Shown here piece after piece: positions 8,596 to 21,810 of a stretch of 64,000 nt of DNA. The notes beneath the pieces were generated by a model. That model was not told the DNA's origin, searched no databases, and worked only from the letters and a program-made list of their open reading frames with translations. Source of the stretch: Stenotrophomonas sp. 169 (GTDB lineage Bacteria; Pseudomonadota; Gammaproteobacteria; Xanthomonadales; Xanthomonadaceae); assembly GCF_014621775.1 (NCBI RefSeq), contig NZ_CP061204.1:3616501-3680500 (forward strand), written 5' to 3'. The first letter of the stretch is position 1. Every line of letters starts with the position of its first letter. The position numbers were made by a program, and so were the translations under genes.

Positions 8596-8695
8596 TGGGG
8601 TTCATGGGTGGGGTCTGCGGATGGGCCCACGGGTTGGGGCCACGGATGGGCCTACGGGTGGGGCTTACGGATCGGGTCTACGGATGGTGCCTACC
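8596..8695. repeat. Imperfect short tandem repeat, GGATGGGCCTACGGGT-like
   Basis: Several degenerate repeats of roughly 20 bp, with cores such as CGGATGGGCCTACGGGTGGGG, follow NDH-2 and run straight into REP elements. They differ from the GTAG palindromes and have no coding frame of note. Confidence 0.5.
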
Positions 8696-8830
8696 GGTAG
8701 AGCCGACTTCAGTCGGCTTGCGCGGTGGTGCGGTAAGAACAGCCGACTGAAGTCGGCTCTACCGATCGGCTTGCGCGGTGGTGCGCTAAGAGCAGCCGAC
8801 TGAAGTCGGCTCTACCAGGCGGCTCTACCG
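8695..8830. repeat. Cluster of three SMAG/REP stems
   Basis: One GTAGAGCCGACTTCAGTCGG stem is followed by two copies of the opposite arm (AGCCGACTGAAGTCGGCTCTACC), the latter two separated by a duplicated spacer ATCGGCTTGCGCGGTGGTGCG-like. The duplicated spacer plus arm suggests local tandem duplication of half a dimer. Lies in the convergent gap after NDH-2. Confidence 0.8.
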
Positions 8831-8838
8831 GTCGTGCG

Positions 8839-9108
8839 TCACGGGCCGATGGCGCCGCTGAGCCATGCGAGCTTCTTCGCGCGCGGCAGCTGCTTCAGTT
8901 GCCACTCGGCGCGCGAGGCTTCCGCGCGGTCTGGATACTGGCGTACGGCCAGGATCTGCAGGGGTGGGCGCGCGCGGGTGTAACGCGCCCCCTTGCCGGC
9001 CTGGTGGGCGGCGAAGCGTGCCTGTACGTCGGTGCTGATCCCCGCGTAATAGCTGCCATCCCGGCATTCAAGCAGGTACAGAAACCACGGGGCAGTCAGG
9101 CAGGGCAT
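8839..9108 (-). CDS. Small GIY-YIG nuclease family protein (YhbQ/UPF0213-like)
   Basis: An 89-aa protein consisting of one GIY-YIG domain: [18 protein letters not shown] carries the two signature tripeptides in divergent form (LYL and YAG), followed by the catalytic-arginine segment ([20 protein letters not shown]) and a conserved [14 protein letters not shown]. The family is about 85-100 aa, so it is complete. The ATG at 9108 was preferred over an upstream TTG at 9126. Such proteins are probable structure-specific DNA nucleases; a UvrC-like role is inferred only from the fold. Confidence 0.85.
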   Translation of the reverse strand: MPCLTAPWFLYLLECRDGSYYAGISTDVQARFAAHQAGKGARYTRARPPLQILAVRQYPDRAEASRAEWQLKQLPRAKKLAWLSGAIGP

Positions 9109-9154
9109 GCGGCGATTATCGCCCAACGGCGGCCAGCAGCTACACTACGCGCCG

Positions 9155-9345
9155 GATGCAGGAGAGTGGTGCCACGCTGGCACCCGCCGAAGGCGCAGGC
9201 TCCCATGATCGCTCAGGCCGGTGGGATGGCATCCCACCAACCATGTATCCGATTCGCCGAGCTGGAGAGAGGTCCGCAAGGATCCGCCGAAGGGGCACGC
9301 GGTTTCATCCGCTGAACTCTCAGGCAAAAGGACAGCGGGAGCGGC
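9155..9345 (+). ncRNA. Tandem glycine riboswitch
   Basis: Two aptamers are recognisable in tandem. The first begins GGAGAG at 9161-9166 and has the CGCCGAAGG core near 9185-9193 and CTCAGG at 9212-9217. The second begins GGAGAG at 9264-9269, has CGCCGAAGG near 9285 and ends with the diagnostic CTCTCAGGCAAAAGGACAG at 9318-9336. The order and conserved blocks match the gcvT-class glycine riboswitch, in which tandem aptamers usually turn on expression when glycine is plentiful. The next gene encodes a TRIC-type channel, a known target of this riboswitch class. Confidence 0.93.
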
Positions 9346-9401
9346 ACCGGTCACCTTGATTCGTCGATGCGCGCGCATCGGTGCGAGCCTTGCGTGGCCG
9401 T

Positions 9402-9430
9402 CCGTCAGCCGACTCACGTCGGTTCTACCG
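9402..9430. repeat. SMAG/REP stem between riboswitch and its gene
   Basis: CAGCCGACTCACGTCGGTTCTACCG is a divergent half dimer, located after the second glycine aptamer and about 35 bp before the start codon of the channel gene. It occupies the position where an expression platform hairpin would be expected. Confidence 0.6.
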
Positions 9431-9463
9431 TCAGCGGCGTCCCACCGCGTCCGGAGCCTGCCC

Positions 9464-10081
9464 ATGCTGTTGTCCATCATCTACCTGATCGCTATTTCCG
9501 CCGAAGCCATGACCGGCGCCCTGTCCGCAGGACGCCGCCGCATGGATCTTTTCGGCGTGGTCATGATCGCCTGTGTCACCGCGTTGGGCGGGGGCTCACT
9601 GCGCGACATCATCCTCGGCCATTACCCCTTGGCCTGGGTGAAGCACCCGGAGTACCTCGGATTCACCGTCTGCGCTGCGTTGATCGCCACCTGGGTGGCG
9701 CGCTGGATGCACCACTTCCGCCGCACGTTCCTGGTGCTGGATGGTCTGGGGCTGATCGCCTTCACCCTGATCGGCTGCGCGATCGCCCGCGAGACCGGAC
9801 ACGCCACACCGATCGTGCTGATCGCCGGGATGCTGACCGGTGCGTTCGGCGGCGTGCTGCGCGACATCCTGTGCAACGAGGTGCCGCTGATCTTCCAGAA
9901 AGAGCTCTACGCGATCATCTCGTTGCTCACCGGTGCTGCGTATCTGCTGCTGTTGCGCTGGAACGTGGCCGACAACATCGCCATCCTGTGCTGCCTGGGC
10001 GGGGGGTTCGCGTTACGCCTGCTGGCGATCCACTACCGCTGGGAAATGCCGAAGTTCGTGTACCACGACGAAGTGCACTGA
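9464..10081 (+). CDS. Trimeric intracellular cation channel family (UPF0126/YadS-like) membrane protein
   Basis: A 205-aa membrane protein with about seven helices built from an internal duplication: GALSAGRRRMDLFGVVMIACVTALGGGSLRDI in the first half is echoed by MLTGAFGGVLRDILCNEVPLIF in the second. The GG-x-LRD motif at each half is the hallmark of UPF0126/TRIC proteins. Family members are K+-permeable channels or proposed glycine transporters. Regulation by the glycine riboswitch immediately upstream favours a role in moving glycine, though that is an inference from context. The ATG at 9464 was selected because an earlier in-frame start would place the riboswitch inside the coding sequence. 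Confidence 0.9.
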   Translation: MLLSIIYLIAISAEAMTGALSAGRRRMDLFGVVMIACVTALGGGSLRDIILGHYPLAWVKHPEYLGFTVCAALIATWVARWMHHFRRTFLVLDGLGLIAFTLIGCAIARETGHATPIVLIAGMLTGAFGGVLRDILCNEVPLIFQKELYAIISLLTGAAYLLLLRWNVADNIAILCCLGGGFALRLLAIHYRWEMPKFVYHDEVH

Positions 10082-10093
10082 CGCGTTTGGACT

Positions 10094-10168
10094 GTTGACG
10101 GCCAGCGGCCGTCACTACCGGTGATACCAGCGCGTGCTTACCGGTGAGGGCCAGCGGCCGTCACGCGC
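10094..10168. repeat. SMAG/REP stems of the ACGGCCAGCGGCCGTCA type
   Basis: Two copies of GGCCAGCGGCCGTCAC separated by about 45 bp. This is a third stem family, distinct from the AGCCGACTGAAGTCGGCT and CGCCGAGC types, and it is also found at 32204-32226. Between 10168 and the mdtA start no other feature was seen. Confidence 0.6.
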
Positions 10169-10372
10169 CGGAATACCGCCCCCATGACCTTGGTCATGCG
10201 GAAATATGCCGTGCGATTAGCTACCATGACGGCCCCGTCGCTGCGTGCGGCGGCATCCAGCCACGCTGCCTCTGCGGCCCCGCCAGACAACCCTTCCCCC
10301 CAGTTGCCAGGCCATGCAGTCGTGTCCCTGGCGCAGTACTACCCTGCGCCAGCGCAGGGTGCAGGATGCCCC

Positions 10373-11536
10373 ATGTCCGTTGCCGAACCGTCGCGCCTCC
10401 GCCGTAACCGCATGCTGCTGCTGGCAGCTTCCCTCGTCGCGCTTGTTGCGCTGATCGCATGGTGGGCGTGGCCGCACGCTGCTCCGGCAACCGATGAAGG
10501 CGGCCGCAAGCCGACTCCGGTGCGCGTGGCGCGCGCCAGTGCCGAACCGCTGCAGTTGCGGCTGAAAGCCATCGGTACCGTGACCCCGTTGCACAGCGTG
10601 GTGGTGCGCAGCCGCGTCGATGGTGAACTGCTGAAGCTGCATGTCGACGAAGGCCAGCACGTCCGTGCAGGCGAGCTGATCGCGCAGATCGATCCGCGCC
10701 CGTACGAGGTGCGTCTCGCCCAGGCACAGGGCACCCAGCAGCAGAACCTGGCCGAACTGGAAAATGCAGAGCGCCAGCTGCAGCGGTTCCGCGAGCTGCA
10801 GGCAAAGAACTATGTGTCCGGGCAGGAACTCAGTGACCAGCAGAGCAAGGTCCGGCAGCTGCAGGGGCGACGCTTGAGCGACCAGGCCACGGTGGACGAA
10901 GCCCGCCTGCAGTTGCAGTACACCCGTATCACCGCACCGGTGAGCGGTCGGCTCGGCCTGCGACGGGTGGACGTAGGCAACCTGATCCGCAGCAGCGATG
11001 CCGATGGCCTGGTCACGCTGGCGCAGACCGCGCCGATCAGCGTGCTGTTCACCGTGCCCGAACCGGAACTTCCGGCGCTGCTGGATGCCGTGCGCGCCAC
11101 GCCGGCGTTGGCGGTGCAGGCCTGGGACCGCGAAGAGCGCGCCGCGCTGGGCGACGGTGTGCTGTCCAGCGTGGACAACGTGATCGACACGGCCACCGGC
11201 ACCTTGAAGCTGCGCGCGCAGTTCGACAACGCCGATGACGCGCTGTTCCCCAACCAGTTCGTGAACATCCGCCTGCAGCTCGGTGCGCACGATGCCGTGG
11301 TGATTCCCGATGCCGCCGTGCAGTTCGGCAGCAAAGGCAACTACGTGCATGTGATCGACCAGGATGACAAGGCGCAACGCCGTGATGTGGTGCTGGGACC
11401 GGCCGATGGCAGCCGCGTCTCGGTGCGCAGCGGGCTCAAGGCCGGCGAAAAGGTGGTGGTGGAAGGCATCGACGGACTGGAAGACGGCGGCGCCGTGCGC
11501 ATCATCAGCGAGGACGCTGCGCAGGACGGCGCATGA
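10373..11536 (+). CDS. mdtA: RND efflux periplasmic adaptor (MdtA-like membrane fusion protein)
   Basis: A 387-aa membrane fusion protein. The ATG at 10373 gives an N-terminus with one hydrophobic anchor ([20 protein letters not shown]); longer in-frame starts were rejected because they add a low-complexity region. It has the split lipoyl domain ([44 protein letters not shown]), a coiled-coil hairpin ([19 protein letters not shown]), the second lipoyl half ([23 protein letters not shown]) and beta-barrel and membrane-proximal domains. It links the inner-membrane pump to an outer-membrane channel. The stop overlaps the next start by 4 bp (ATGA). Confidence 0.93.
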   Translation: MSVAEPSRLRRNRMLLLAASLVALVALIAWWAWPHAAPATDEGGRKPTPVRVARASAEPLQLRLKAIGTVTPLHSVVVRSRVDGELLKLHVDEGQHVRAGELIAQIDPRPYEVRLAQAQGTQQQNLAELENAERQLQRFRELQAKNYVSGQELSDQQSKVRQLQGRRLSDQATVDEARLQLQYTRITAPVSGRLGLRRVDVGNLIRSSDADGLVTLAQTAPISVLFTVPEPELPALLDAVRATPALAVQAWDREERAALGDGVLSSVDNVIDTATGTLKLRAQFDNADDALFPNQFVNIRLQLGAHDAVVIPDAAVQFGSKGNYVHVIDQDDKAQRRDVVLGPADGSRVSVRSGLKAGEKVVVEGIDGLEDGGAVRIISEDAAQDGA

Positions 11537-14500
11537 ATCTGTCGCGGCCTTTCATCCTGCGCCCGGTCGCCACCACCCTGTTGATGGTGGCGCTGCTGCT
11601 GGCCGGCGTGCTGTCGTATCGGCTGCTGCCGGTGGCGGCGCTGCCGCAGGTCGATTACCCGATCATCCAGGTCACCACGCTGTATCCCGGTGCCAGCCCC
11701 GAGCTGACCACGCGGATGGTCACTGCCCCCCTGGAGAAGCAGCTGGGCCAGATCCCGGGACTGAAGCAGATGTCCTCCACCAGTTCCGGTGGCGCGTCGG
11801 TGGTGACGCTGCAGTTCGGGCTGGAGGTGTCACTGGGCGTGGCCGAACAGGACGTGCAGGCGGCGATCAACACCGCCGGCAGTTTCCTGCCCGACGACCT
11901 GCCGGTGCCGCCGGTCTACCGCAAGGTCAATCCGGCCGACACCCCGATCCTTACCCTGGCGGTGACCTCGCAGGGCATGGCCCTGCCGCAGGTGCACGAC
12001 CTGGTCGATACGCGCGTGGCGCAGCGTCTGTCACAGTTGCCGGGCGTCGGCCTGGTCAGCCTGGCCGGCGGCCAACGCCCTGCCGTACGCATCCAGGTCA
12101 ACCCTGCCGCATTGGCCGCCAACGGCTTGGGCATGGACCATGTCCGCACGGCGATTGCCGCCGCCAACGTCAACTTGCCCAAGGGCAGTTTCGACGGGCC
12201 GATCCGCGCGGTGATGCTCGATGCGAACGACCAGATGCGCAGCGTCGCGGAGTACCGCGCGCTGGTGCTGAAGTGGCGCGACGGCGCGCCCCTGCGGCTG
12301 GGCGACGTGGCCAGCATCAGCGACGGTGCCGAGAACCGGCAGTTGGCAGCGTGGTCCGGCACCACGCCTGCGGTGCTCGTGAACATCCAGCGCCAGCCGG
12401 GGGCCAATGTCATCGCGGTGGTGGAGCACGTGCGCGAGCTGCTGCCGCAGTTGCAGGCGGCGCTACCCAAGGGCGTGGAACTGCAGGTACTCAGTGATCG
12501 CACCGAGTCCATCCGCGCGTCGGTCCGCGGCGTACAGAAGGAGCTGGTGCTCGCCATCGGCCTGGTGGTGTTGGTGACCTTCGTGTTCCTGCGCAGTGCC
12601 TCGGCCACGCTGATTCCCAGTGTCGCGGTGCCACTGTCGCTGGTGGGGACGTTCGCGGTGATGCTGCTGGCCGGCTTTTCGCTCAACAACCTCACTCTGA
12701 TGGCACTCACCATCGCCACCGGTTTCGTGGTCGACGATGCCATCGTGATGCTGGAAAACATCGCGCGGCACCTGGAAGAAGGCGAGACGCCGATGAACGC
12801 AGCGCTCAAGGGCGCCAGCGAGATCGGCTTCACTCTGGTATCGCTGACGGTGTCGTTGATCGCCGTACTGATCCCGCTGCTGTTCATGGCCGATCTGGTG
12901 GGCGCGCTGTTCCATGAGTTCGCCATCACCCTGGCCGTGGCCATCGGCATCTCGCTGCTGGTCTCGCTGACCCTGACGCCGATGCTGTGCGCACGCTTCC
13001 TGCGCCCCGGCGCGAACAAGCACGAAGGGGTCAGCGGCCAGCGCGGCGACATGTTCGACCGTGTCATCGCCGCTTACGACCGCCAGCTGCACTGGGTGCT
13101 GCAGCGCCAGCCGTTGATGCTGATCGCCACTGCGGCGACGTTGCTGCTGACCGTGGCGCTGTACTTCGCTGTCCCCAAGGGCTTCTTCCCGGTACAGGAC
13201 GCCGGGCTGGTGCAGGGCATCAGCGAGGCGCCGCAGGCGATTTCGTTCCAGGCGATGCGCCAGCGCCAGCTGGCCCTTGCCGCGGCCATCGAGCAGGACC
13301 CGGCGGTGGCCAGCCTGTCGTCGTACATCGGTGTGGATGGCAACAACGCGGCCCTCAATACGGGCCGCCTGCTGATCGAGCTCAAGCCGCACGGCCAGCG
13401 CAGCGAGGGACGCGGCGACGTCGCTTCGGTGATGGCCCGCCTGCAGCAGCGCGTGGCCGACATCCCCGGCATCACGTTGTATCTGCAGCCCGTGCAGGAA
13501 CTCGGACTGGAAGACCGCATCAGCCGCAGCCAGTACCAGTTCACCCTGACCAGCCCGGACACCGATGCACTGCAGGACTGGACGCCGCGGCTGCTGCAGG
13601 CGTTGCAACGTTCGCCGGTGCTGCGCGATGTGGCCAGCGACCTGCAGATGCAGGGCCGCCAGGCGCGCGTGGTGATCGATCGCGATGCAGCGGCCCGGCT
13701 GGGCGTGTCCGTGGAAGCGGTCGCCGATGCGCTGTACGACGCCTACGGGCAACGGCAGATCTCCACCATCTTCACCCAGGCCAGCCAGTACCGCGTGGTG
13801 CTGGAGGCGGATCCTGCGCACCAGCCCGGACCGGATGCGATCGCCGGCCTGCGCGTGCGCAATGCCCAGGACCAGACCGTGCCGCTGGGCGCGGTGGCGC
13901 GCATCGAACAAGGCCCTGCGCCCCTGCTGCGCAACCATGTCGGCCAGTTCCCGGCCGCCACGTTGTCGTTCAACCTCGCGCCCGGTGCATCGCTGGGCGC
14001 CGCCGTCGCCGCGGTCGAGGCCGCGCGGGCGGATATCGCGCTGCCGGCCAGCATCGAGCTGCGCCTGCAGGGCGCGGCTGCGGCCTTCAACGGATCGCTG
14101 TCCAGCACGCTGTGGCTGATCCTGGCGGCCGTGGTGGTGATGTACATCGTGCTGGGCGTGCTCTATGAGAGCTTCATCCATCCCATCACCATCCTGTCCA
14201 CGCTGCCCTCGGCCACGGTAGGTGCGTTGGCCGCGCTGTGGATCAGCGGGCGCAGCCTGGACCTGATCGCGGTGATCGGCATCGTGCTGCTGATCGGGCT
14301 GGTGAAAAAGAACGCGATCATGATGATCGACTTCGCGCTGGATGCGCAGCGCAGCCGGGGCATGGCGCCGCGCGAGGCGATCCACCAGGCGGCGCTGCTG
14401 CGCTTCCGGCCGATCCTGATGACCACGTTGGCGGCCCTGTTCGGGGCGATACCGCTGATGCTGGCCAGCGGCTCGGGCGCCGAACTGCGCCAGCCGCTTG

Positions 14501-14640
14501 GCTGGGTGATGGTGGGTGGATTGCTGGTCAGCCAGGTACTGACCTTGTTCACCACGCCGGTGATCTATCTCGCCTTCGACCGCCTGCAGCGCCGTCGCGT
14601 GGCCGCTCCGATCCCGGCCGACGGCGGGGCCAAGGCGTGA
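11533..14640 (+). CDS. mdtB: RND multidrug efflux permease subunit, MdtB-like
   Basis: A 1035-aa inner-membrane transporter of the resistance-nodulation-division superfamily. It opens with the conserved [20 protein letters not shown] and ends in a twelve-helix core with large periplasmic loops. The proton-relay aspartates lie in TM4 at residues 401 and 402 ([13 protein letters not shown]). The signature GFFPVQDAG occurs near residue 553. Together with the next gene it resembles the MdtB/MdtC heteromultimeric pump, which exports bile salts, novobiocin and other amphiphiles in enterobacteria. Starts within the mdtA stop codon and ends within the next start, so the three genes form a tightly coupled operon. 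Confidence 0.95.
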   Translation: MNLSRPFILRPVATTLLMVALLLAGVLSYRLLPVAALPQVDYPIIQVTTLYPGASPELTTRMVTAPLEKQLGQIPGLKQMSSTSSGGASVVTLQFGLEVSLGVAEQDVQAAINTAGSFLPDDLPVPPVYRKVNPADTPILTLAVTSQGMALPQVHDLVDTRVAQRLSQLPGVGLVSLAGGQRPAVRIQVNPAALAANGLGMDHVRTAIAAANVNLPKGSFDGPIRAVMLDANDQMRSVAEYRALVLKWRDGAPLRLGDVASISDGAENRQLAAWSGTTPAVLVNIQRQPGANVIAVVEHVRELLPQLQAALPKGVELQVLSDRTESIRASVRGVQKELVLAIGLVVLVTFVFLRSASATLIPSVAVPLSLVGTFAVMLLAGFSLNNLTLMALTIATGFVVDDAIVMLENIARHLEEGETPMNAALKGASEIGFTLVSLTVSLIAVLIPLLFMADLVGALFHEFAITLAVAIGISLLVSLTLTPMLCARFLRPGANKHEGVSGQRGDMFDRVIAAYDRQLHWVLQRQPLMLIATAATLLLTVALYFAVPKGFFPVQDAGLVQGISEAPQAISFQAMRQRQLALAAAIEQDPAVASLSSYIGVDGNNAALNTGRLLIELKPHGQRSEGRGDVASVMARLQQRVADIPGITLYLQPVQELGLEDRISRSQYQFTLTSPDTDALQDWTPRLLQALQRSPVLRDVASDLQMQGRQARVVIDRDAAARLGVSVEAVADALYDAYGQRQISTIFTQASQYRVVLEADPAHQPGPDAIAGLRVRNAQDQTVPLGAVARIEQGPAPLLRNHVGQFPAATLSFNLAPGASLGAAVAAVEAARADIALPASIELRLQGAAAAFNGSLSSTLWLILAAVVVMYIVLGVLYESFIHPITILSTLPSATVGALAALWISGRSLDLIAVIGIVLLIGLVKKNAIMMIDFALDAQRSRGMAPREAIHQAALLRFRPILMTTLAALFGAIPLMLASGSGAELRQPLGWVMVGGLLVSQVLTLFTTPVIYLAFDRLQRRRVAAPIPADGGAKA

Positions 14641-17600
14641 ACCCGGGCGCGCGCATTGCCCAGGCCTGCGTGCAGCGGCCGGTCGCCACCACGTTGCTCG
14701 CCGTCGCCCTCGTGCTGGCCGGCCTGATGGCGCTGCGCCTGCTGCCCGTGGCACCGCTGCCGCAGGTCGATTATCCGGCCATCGAGATCAGCGCCAGCCT
14801 GCCCGGCGCCTCGCCCGAATCGATGGCGGCCACGGTGGCCACGCCCTTGGAGCGCGCACTCGGCAGCATTCCCGGTATCACGAACCTCGAATCATCCAGT
14901 TCGCAGGGGCAGACGGAGATCGAGCTGGAGTTCGTGCTCGACCGCAACATCGATGAAGCGGCGCGCGAAGTGCAGGCCGCCATCAATGCGGCACGCGGCC
15001 AGCTGCCCAGTGGCATGCCCGGCATGCCGGAGTACCGCAAGGTCAATCCATCGCAGGCACCGATCCTGGCCCTGGCGCTGACCTCGGACGTACTGTCGCC
15101 GGGCCAGCTGTATGACATCGGCTCCACCGTCCTGGCGCAGAAGCTGTCACAGGTACCCGGCGTGGGGGGGGTGCAGGTCGGCGGCAGCGCATTGCCCGCC
15201 GTGCGGGTATCGCTGGACCCGAACGCGTTGAACCACGCCGGGCTGGCCCTGGATGACGTATCGCAGGCCATCGCGCGTGCGAACGCATTGCGGCCGCTGG
15301 GGGCAGTGGGCAACGCGCAGCAGCAGTGGCAGTTGGAGGCACCGCTGCAACTGCGCGAAGCGGCGCAGTACCGCGAACTCGCCCTTGCCATCAAGGACGG
15401 TCGCCCCTTGCGGCTGGGTGACGTGGCACAAGTCGCGGACGGCGTAGAGGATCGCTACGCCAGTGGTTTCCACAACGAACGTCCCGCCGTGCTGTTGATC
15501 ATCAGCCGCCAGCCCGGCGCGAACATCATCGCCACCGTGGACGCCATCCAGCAGCAACTGCCCCAGCTGCATGCGCTGCTGCCGGCGAACGTCGACATGC
15601 AGTTGGTGATGGATCGCTCGCCGGTCATCCGCGCCACCCTGCACGAGGCCGAGCTGACCCTGCTGCTGGCGATCGTGCTGGTGGTGCTGGTGGTGCTCGG
15701 CTTCCTCGGTCACTGGCGTGCCGCACTGGTGCCCAGCGTGGCCATCCCTGTCGTGTTGTTCGGCACGCTGGCCCTGATCGCGCTGCTGGGCTTTTCGCTC
15801 AACACGCTCTCGCTGATGGCACTGATCGTTGCCGCCGTGCTGGTGGTGGACGACGCCATCGTGGTGCTGGAGAACATCGCACGCCATCGCGAGCTGGGTG
15901 CCGATCGGTGGCAGGCGGCGATACGCGGTGCGGGTGAAGTGTCCGCAACGCTGGTGTCGATGAACCTCGCGCTGGCAGTGGTTTTCGTCTCCATCCTGTT
16001 CATGGATGACTTCGTTGAACGGTTGTTCCGCGAGTTCTCGCTGACCCTGGTGGCCGCGATGGCGGTATCGGTGGTGGTGGCACTGAGCCTGGTGCCGATG
16101 CTGTGCGCGCATCTGTTCACCGATGCACAGCGCACGCCATCGCGATGGCAGCGCGGCAGCAACGCGTTGTTCGAGCGGGTGCGCGCGGGTTACCTGCGCA
16201 CGCTGGACAAGGGCCTGCAGCGGCTCCGCTGGCCGCTGTTGGCCTTCGTCGCCGTGATCGCGCTCAATGCCTGGTTGCTGCAGAAGGTACCCAAGGGCAT
16301 GGTGCCGCAGCAGGATACCGCGCAGCTGCGTGGCTTCGCGCGTGGCGATGACGGCCTGTCATTCCAGGCAATGCAGCCCAAGATCAGTGCCTACCGCCAG
16401 CTGCTGCTGGATGACCCGGCGATCGAGGACATCATCGGATACATCGGCGGCGGCATGGGGGTCAACAATGCCTTCATCATGATCAAGATGAAGCCCTTGG
16501 CCGAACGCAAGATATCCAGCCAGCAGGTGATCGAGCGCCTCCGCAAGAACCTGCCACCGCTGCCTGGCGGCAACCTGTACATGTGGGTGGACCAGGACAT
16601 CCGCCTGGAAGGCGCCGGCGACAGCGGCAAGCAGGAACTGCAGTTGCTGGCCGCCGACCTCGCGCCGTTGCGTGAGTGGGCGCCGAAGGTAAGCGCCGCG
16701 CTGAAGTCCTTGCCGGAACTGGTGGATGTGGAAGCGCAGGGCGAGGCCGGCATGCGCCAAGTGGTGCTGGACATCGACCGCGAAGCCGCCGCGCGCCATG
16801 GCGTGGACCTGCGCACGATCGCCACCGTGCTCAACAACTCCTTCAGCCAACGCCAGGTCGCCACGCTGTACGACACCCTCAACCAGTACCGCGTGGTGAT
16901 GGAACTGGACCCGCGGCATACCCAGGACCCGACCACGCTGCAGCAGTTGCAGGTGGTCGGCGCGGAAGGCCAGCGCATCCCGTTGTCCAGTGTGGCCACG
17001 TGGCGCTATGGCATGGCGTCGGACCGTGTCTCCCACAGCCAGCAGTTCGCCTCCATCTGGATCGAGTTCGCGCTGGCACCCGGGGTGGGTCTGGAGCAGG
17101 CGGTCACCGCCATCAACGGCGCCATGGCCACGCTGATGCTGCCCGCCACCGTGCAGGCGAAGCTGTCCGGTGAAGCGGCCGGCCTGGAGGAGATGCGGCA
17201 ACGGCAGCTGTGGCTGCTGTTGGGCGCCACGCTGGCGGTGTACCTGGTGCTGGGCGTGTTGTATGAAAGTTTCCTGCAGCCGCTGGTGATCCTGTCCACG
17301 CTGCCTTCGGCCGGCGTCGGCGCCCTGCTCGCCCTGCTGCTGTTCGACAACGAGCTCAACCTGATCTCGCTGTTGGGGCTGTTCCTGCTGGTCGGCGTGG
17401 TGATGAAGAACACCATCCTGCTGGTCGACTTCGCCCTGGCCGCCGAGCGGCGCGGTCTCAGCGCGCACGATGCGGTGATGGAGGCGGCACGGCTGCGCCT
17501 GCGACCGATCCTGATGACGTCCATCGCCGCGCTGCTGGGCACCCTGCCGCTGATGCTCGGCGGCGGCGAAGGCTGGGAGCTGCGCCGCCCGCTGGGCATC

Positions 17601-17696
17601 GCCATCGTCGGCGGGCTGCTGGTCAGCCAGCTGCTGACCCTGTACACCACCCCGGCGATGTATCTCGCGCTGGCAAAACTGCAGCGGCCCCGGTAG
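14637..17696 (+). CDS. mdtC: RND multidrug efflux permease subunit, MdtC-like
   Basis: A 1019-aa RND permease starting at a GTG (14637) that overlaps the mdtB stop (GTGA). The frame is open farther upstream, but the N-terminus [30 protein letters not shown] aligns with RND N-termini, fixing the start. TM4 carries paired aspartates 405 and 406 ([17 protein letters not shown]). The periplasmic porter segments include [13 protein letters not shown] and the C-terminal half ends in [22 protein letters not shown]. It forms the B2C-type pump with the preceding subunit. No outer-membrane factor or mdtD follows; the operon must borrow a TolC-like channel encoded elsewhere. Confidence 0.94.
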   Translation: MNPGARIAQACVQRPVATTLLAVALVLAGLMALRLLPVAPLPQVDYPAIEISASLPGASPESMAATVATPLERALGSIPGITNLESSSSQGQTEIELEFVLDRNIDEAAREVQAAINAARGQLPSGMPGMPEYRKVNPSQAPILALALTSDVLSPGQLYDIGSTVLAQKLSQVPGVGGVQVGGSALPAVRVSLDPNALNHAGLALDDVSQAIARANALRPLGAVGNAQQQWQLEAPLQLREAAQYRELALAIKDGRPLRLGDVAQVADGVEDRYASGFHNERPAVLLIISRQPGANIIATVDAIQQQLPQLHALLPANVDMQLVMDRSPVIRATLHEAELTLLLAIVLVVLVVLGFLGHWRAALVPSVAIPVVLFGTLALIALLGFSLNTLSLMALIVAAVLVVDDAIVVLENIARHRELGADRWQAAIRGAGEVSATLVSMNLALAVVFVSILFMDDFVERLFREFSLTLVAAMAVSVVVALSLVPMLCAHLFTDAQRTPSRWQRGSNALFERVRAGYLRTLDKGLQRLRWPLLAFVAVIALNAWLLQKVPKGMVPQQDTAQLRGFARGDDGLSFQAMQPKISAYRQLLLDDPAIEDIIGYIGGGMGVNNAFIMIKMKPLAERKISSQQVIERLRKNLPPLPGGNLYMWVDQDIRLEGAGDSGKQELQLLAADLAPLREWAPKVSAALKSLPELVDVEAQGEAGMRQVVLDIDREAAARHGVDLRTIATVLNNSFSQRQVATLYDTLNQYRVVMELDPRHTQDPTTLQQLQVVGAEGQRIPLSSVATWRYGMASDRVSHSQQFASIWIEFALAPGVGLEQAVTAINGAMATLMLPATVQAKLSGEAAGLEEMRQRQLWLLLGATLAVYLVLGVLYESFLQPLVILSTLPSAGVGALLALLLFDNELNLISLLGLFLLVGVVMKNTILLVDFALAAERRGLSAHDAVMEAARLRLRPILMTSIAALLGTLPLMLGGGEGWELRRPLGIAIVGGLLVSQLLTLYTTPAMYLALAKLQRPR

Positions 17697-17705
17697 AGCC
17701 AACCT

Positions 17706-17776
17706 GGTAGAGCCGACTTCAGTCGGCTGCTCCCGCGCTCGCGACCCGCACGCAGCCGACTGAAGTTGGCTCTACC
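17706..17776. repeat. SMAG/REP inverted dimer
   Basis: GGTAGAGCCGACTTCAGTCGG and the complementary arm AGCCGACTGAAGTTGGCTCTACC flank about 28 bp. One arm has a single mismatch (GTTGG). It lies immediately after the mdtC stop and between convergent mdtC and aroG. Confidence 0.8.
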
Positions 17777-17840
17777 AGGGCGGCTTTACCCCCGCCCGCC
17801 AGATCGCGAACACCACCTCGTCCACCACCCCGGCGATGAA

Positions 17841-17872
17841 CCTGGAACGGGTTCATTGCATCCCGTTCCAGG
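17841..17872. repeat. Perfect 11-bp inverted repeat downstream of aroG
   Basis: CCTGGAACGGG at 17841-17851 and CCCGTTCCAGG at 17862-17872 enclose a 10-base loop. There is no T-run on either side, so it is not a standard intrinsic terminator, and the sequence is unrelated to the REP stems. It could still end or stabilise the aroG or mdtC transcript. Confidence 0.5.
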
Positions 17873-17974
17873 CGCATCGCCGATGCGGCCGCGATGGCTG
17901 CCAACTCCGCCAGCCACCGCTGAAGACGGCGCGCCCCCGCAGGCAGCAACCGTCTTCCACACACGTTGCACCGC

Positions 17975-19249
<1,275 letters not shown>

Positions 19250-19255
19250 TCAGTA

Positions 19256-19283
19256 TTGTTAGCACAGAAATGCGCCAGTGCAA
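19256..19283 (-). promoter_or_regulatory. Candidate sigma-70 promoter for the aroG leader
   Basis: On the minus strand TTGCAC (19283-19278) and TAACAA (19261-19256) are separated by 16 bp. The predicted start would fall near 19249, just before the leader ATG at 19247. It lies in the 68-bp gap between the DUF1090 stop and the leader. Based on consensus only. Confidence 0.5.
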
Positions 19284-19315
19284 CAGTTTCAATCGCAACA
19301 TCGAACCGACGTGAA

Positions 19316-19747
19316 TCAGTGGTTCAGCGCCGTCCGGTCGGAGCGGGTGCGACACAGGTCATCCTGCTTCTCGCGCAGCCGACGCTGCTTTTCGCTGAGC
19401 TTTTCCTGATGCTTGCTGATCTTTCCCTCATCGTTCCGTGCCCGTGCGTCGCGCAGGTTCTGCTCCGCACGGCGCACATCCTCCTGCGATCTGCGGACAT
19501 CTTCCTGCGCACTGCGCACCTTGCGCTCAGCGCGCTCCGCCTGCCCCGCATCGGTGCAATGGGCCTTGGTCTGGGTCAGCGCAGTCTGCAGACCGGCCGC
19601 CTGGTGGACATTGCCCTGCTGACGGGCTTCATCCATCTGACGCTGGATCGCGTCGATCTTCATGGCGCAGGTCTGCGTTCCGGCGAAGGCGCTGGATGCG
19701 GACAGCAGGGCGAGCGGCAGCAACGCGGTGAGGGTGATCTTCTTCAT
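19316..19747 (-). CDS. DUF1090 family periplasmic protein (YqjC-like)
   Basis: A 143-aa protein starting at ATG 19747 with a signal peptide (MKKITLTALLPLALLSASSAFA-G). The mature protein keeps two conserved cysteines (TQTCAMK and AHCTDAG) and is otherwise an extended charged helix with heptad-like repeats (AQEDVRRSQEDVRRAEQNLRDARAR), likely coiled coil. This matches DUF1090, whose E. coli member YqjC has no established function. The repeated QEDVRR unit is notable. Located upstream of the aroG leader on the same strand; the aroG unit has its own candidate promoter. Confidence 0.85.
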   Translation of the reverse strand: MKKITLTALLPLALLSASSAFAGTQTCAMKIDAIQRQMDEARQQGNVHQAAGLQTALTQTKAHCTDAGQAERAERKVRSAQEDVRRSQEDVRRAEQNLRDARARNDEGKISKHQEKLSEKQRRLREKQDDLCRTRSDRTALNH

Positions 19748-19902
19748 GGTAGGTGTCTCGGTGGGAAAAGCGTCAGGCGTACGCCCTGGCACCCAGTGAA
19801 AACGAGACCGCGCGCATCGGCCATCGGACGTGGCTGTAAGAACGCAGCGAGACAGAGGCACGCACCACTGCAGCCCGGCATCGCGTTGCCGGAACGGAAA
19901 GC

Positions 19903-19968
19903 CGCCGAGCATGGCTCGGCGCTACCACGGCAGTGCAGCCCGGTAGCGCCGAGCCACGCTCGGCGAGC
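19903..19968. repeat. SMAG/REP dimer, CGCCGAGC type
   Basis: GCCGCCGAGCATGGCTCGGCGCTACC and CGGTAGCGCCGAGCCACGCTCGGCGAGCG lie back to back across about 20 bp. This is the second stem family (GTAGCGCCGAGC), here in tail-to-tail arrangement, between the groEL terminator and the DUF1090 gene. Confidence 0.8.
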
Positions 19969-20026
19969 GCGCAGCGCGGCCTGCGTCAGGTATCGCGTTG
20001 CCGGAACGGAACGCCGCCGGGCCAAC

Positions 20027-20057
20027 AAAAAACCCCGCCGTTTCCGGCGGGGTTTTT
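20027..20057. terminator. Intrinsic terminator of groESL
   Basis: CCCCGCCG (20033-20040) pairs with CGGCGGGG (20045-20052) around a 4-base loop. A-runs and T-runs flank both sides (20027-20032 and 20053-20057), so it can work in both directions; for groEL on the minus strand it gives six U residues about 35 bp after the stop. Confidence 0.9.
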
Positions 20058-20088
20058 GATGATGCAGGTGCTACGGGACGCGTTGGAC

Positions 20089-21750
<1,662 letters not shown>

Positions 21751-21767
21751 TTAATTGAAATGCGGTT

Positions 21768-21791
21768 GTAGCGCCGGGCGACGCCCGGCGG
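21768..21791. repeat. SMAG-like stem between groES and groEL
   Basis: GTAGCGCCGGGCGACGCCCGGCGG is a GTAG-headed perfect stem (CGCCGGGCG/CGCCCGGCG) inside the 72-bp groES-groEL spacer. In mRNA it would form a strong hairpin and could affect relative stability or processing of the two cistrons. Confidence 0.7.
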
Positions 21792-21810
21792 CTTGATGCG
21801 CGGATGCAGC

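Noticed and set aside
12463..14754. 763-codon minus-strand frame opposite mdtB
   Set aside because: Gln/His/Arg-rich antisense of a highly conserved RND gene.
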